A stretch of 64,000 nt of DNA from Gorsachius magnificus (Eukaryota > Chordata > Aves > Pelecaniformes > Ardeidae), in contig CM067086.1 in assembly GCA_034008185.1 (NCBI GenBank), forward strand, positions 65,518,286-65,582,285. Direction: 5' to 3'. The notes under the pieces are model-generated. The model ran no database searches and was not told the origin of the DNA. It worked only from the letters and a program-made list of their open reading frames with translations. Positions within the stretch are counted from its first letter, which is position 1. The number at the start of each line of letters is the position of its first letter. The position numbers and the translations under genes were made by a program. Positions 63,377-64,000 of this stretch are shown here, piece after piece.

Positions 63377-64000
63377 TTTACCTAAAAATCAATCATGTTT
63401 CCCAGCATTAACTGATTTAAAATCATGTTTTTAATTTGGCAGTTTAGACTACTTGATCTCTTAAATCAGTTGTTTCAACCAGGTTTTAACAAGTTTGGAA
63501 AATCTTCACTGTTCAACTTTTCTCCTGGTAGAGCTTCGAATCTGAGTCTTGTGGCAGTTCAGAGTATTTCGTACTCAGGACTATTAGGCTGCCCATAATC
63601 AAGATGATAAATGAGTTCAAGATTATTGTTTGCATTTAGGAATTCATAAATTTACCTATGTTTCTGAGACTTTTAATAGCAATATTTGACCTGTTTCAGT
63701 CAAACCACCTCACCACCACAATCTTACCAGTTTACTGAGAAGTGGGTAAAAAAAAAAAAGAAAACCAAAACCACCTCCCCCAATATTTCATTTCTTAACC
63801 TCTTCTACACTGCAACGCAACACACACGCAGTGCGTGGAGCCTACAAGACTCCCCTACGTGACACCATGCTGCATTCAAATTGCTGCCCTGTGAGCTTCC
63901 AAAAGACTTCGCCCCACGTTTAATGGGTCTGCCTGCTCCTCTCCCTTGCAGGCAGCAGCACGCGAGCTGGAGATCGCCAGTTAAAGAGCGTTGGTGCAGA

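Larger units (their letters stand above)
48396..64000 (-). other. PELI2: Upstream PELI2 intron (partial, more than 15.6 kb)
   Basis: It must precede the exon at 48395, whose acceptor is CCACAG. It contains CR1 copies at 50168, 51283, 53856, 55042 and 63152 (plus a doubtful one at 50020) and the repeated module. From 55.6 to 63.1 kb I see only unique-looking AT-rich sequence with short homopolymers (for example T12 and A16 at 61429-61474). Confidence 0.8.

Noticed and set aside
48396..64000. Search for the upstream PELI2 exons on the minus strand
   Set aside because: No sequence encoding the expected N-terminal FHA region was seen; probably beyond the window.
1..64000. tRNA, rRNA, CRISPR array or bacterial-type operon
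   Set aside because: No regularly spaced repeats, cloverleaf boxes or rRNA-like sequence noticed on reading; the context is a vertebrate nuclear genome.

Overview
This 64-kb window reads as nuclear DNA from a bird. The dispersed repeats are overwhelmingly CR1 LINE fragments with the typical avian 3' end (paired ATTCTATGA-type octamers). There is also a solo LTR of the common avian endogenous-retrovirus type, and the one recognisable gene is a vertebrate gene with ordinary GT-AG introns. The only protein-coding gene I can support is PELI2 (Pellino-2 E3 ubiquitin ligase) on the minus strand. Its last four coding exons are present at 48395-48294, 40844-40647, 39943-39755 and 36825-36259. They keep one reading frame through phase-0 junctions and encode about 351 residues: the back part of the FHA domain and the whole C-terminal RING-like domain. 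The first ~69 residues (upstream exons) were not found, so they probably lie beyond base 64000 and the right-hand 15.6 kb is intron.

Layout. 1-29 kb is GC-rich, gene-free DNA downstream of PELI2. It holds CR1 copies (6931, 13816, 19360, 21798, 26909, 28409), an old LINE-like remnant near 24.3 kb, a 252-nt pure-purine tract (9583-9834), G-rich tandem repeats, a paired 99-bp duplication (20215/21071) and several AT-rich islands that may be conserved non-coding elements. One island, 11170-11765, is different: it carries a decayed reading frame with a membrane-spanning segment that I cannot assign to any family. 29-36 kb is AT-rich and repeat-poor and leads into the PELI2 3' UTR, with candidate poly(A) signals near 34.6 and 35.1 kb. 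36.3-48.4 kb holds the PELI2 exons, with a solo LTR (41027-41550, 5-bp target duplication) and a MIR-like SINE in the long intron. 48.4-64 kb is intron with five clear CR1 copies and a possible sixth, including a 1-kb piece that still shows reverse-transcriptase motifs and a young copy 99% identical to one 35.5 kb away.

Nothing suggests a bacterial-type system, CRISPR, tRNA or rRNA. PELI2 acts alone here; the other elements are flanking or intronic. The observations most worth following are the unassigned decayed reading frame at 11.2-11.8 kb, the recent CR1 pair, the long homopurine tract and the paired 99-bp duplication.
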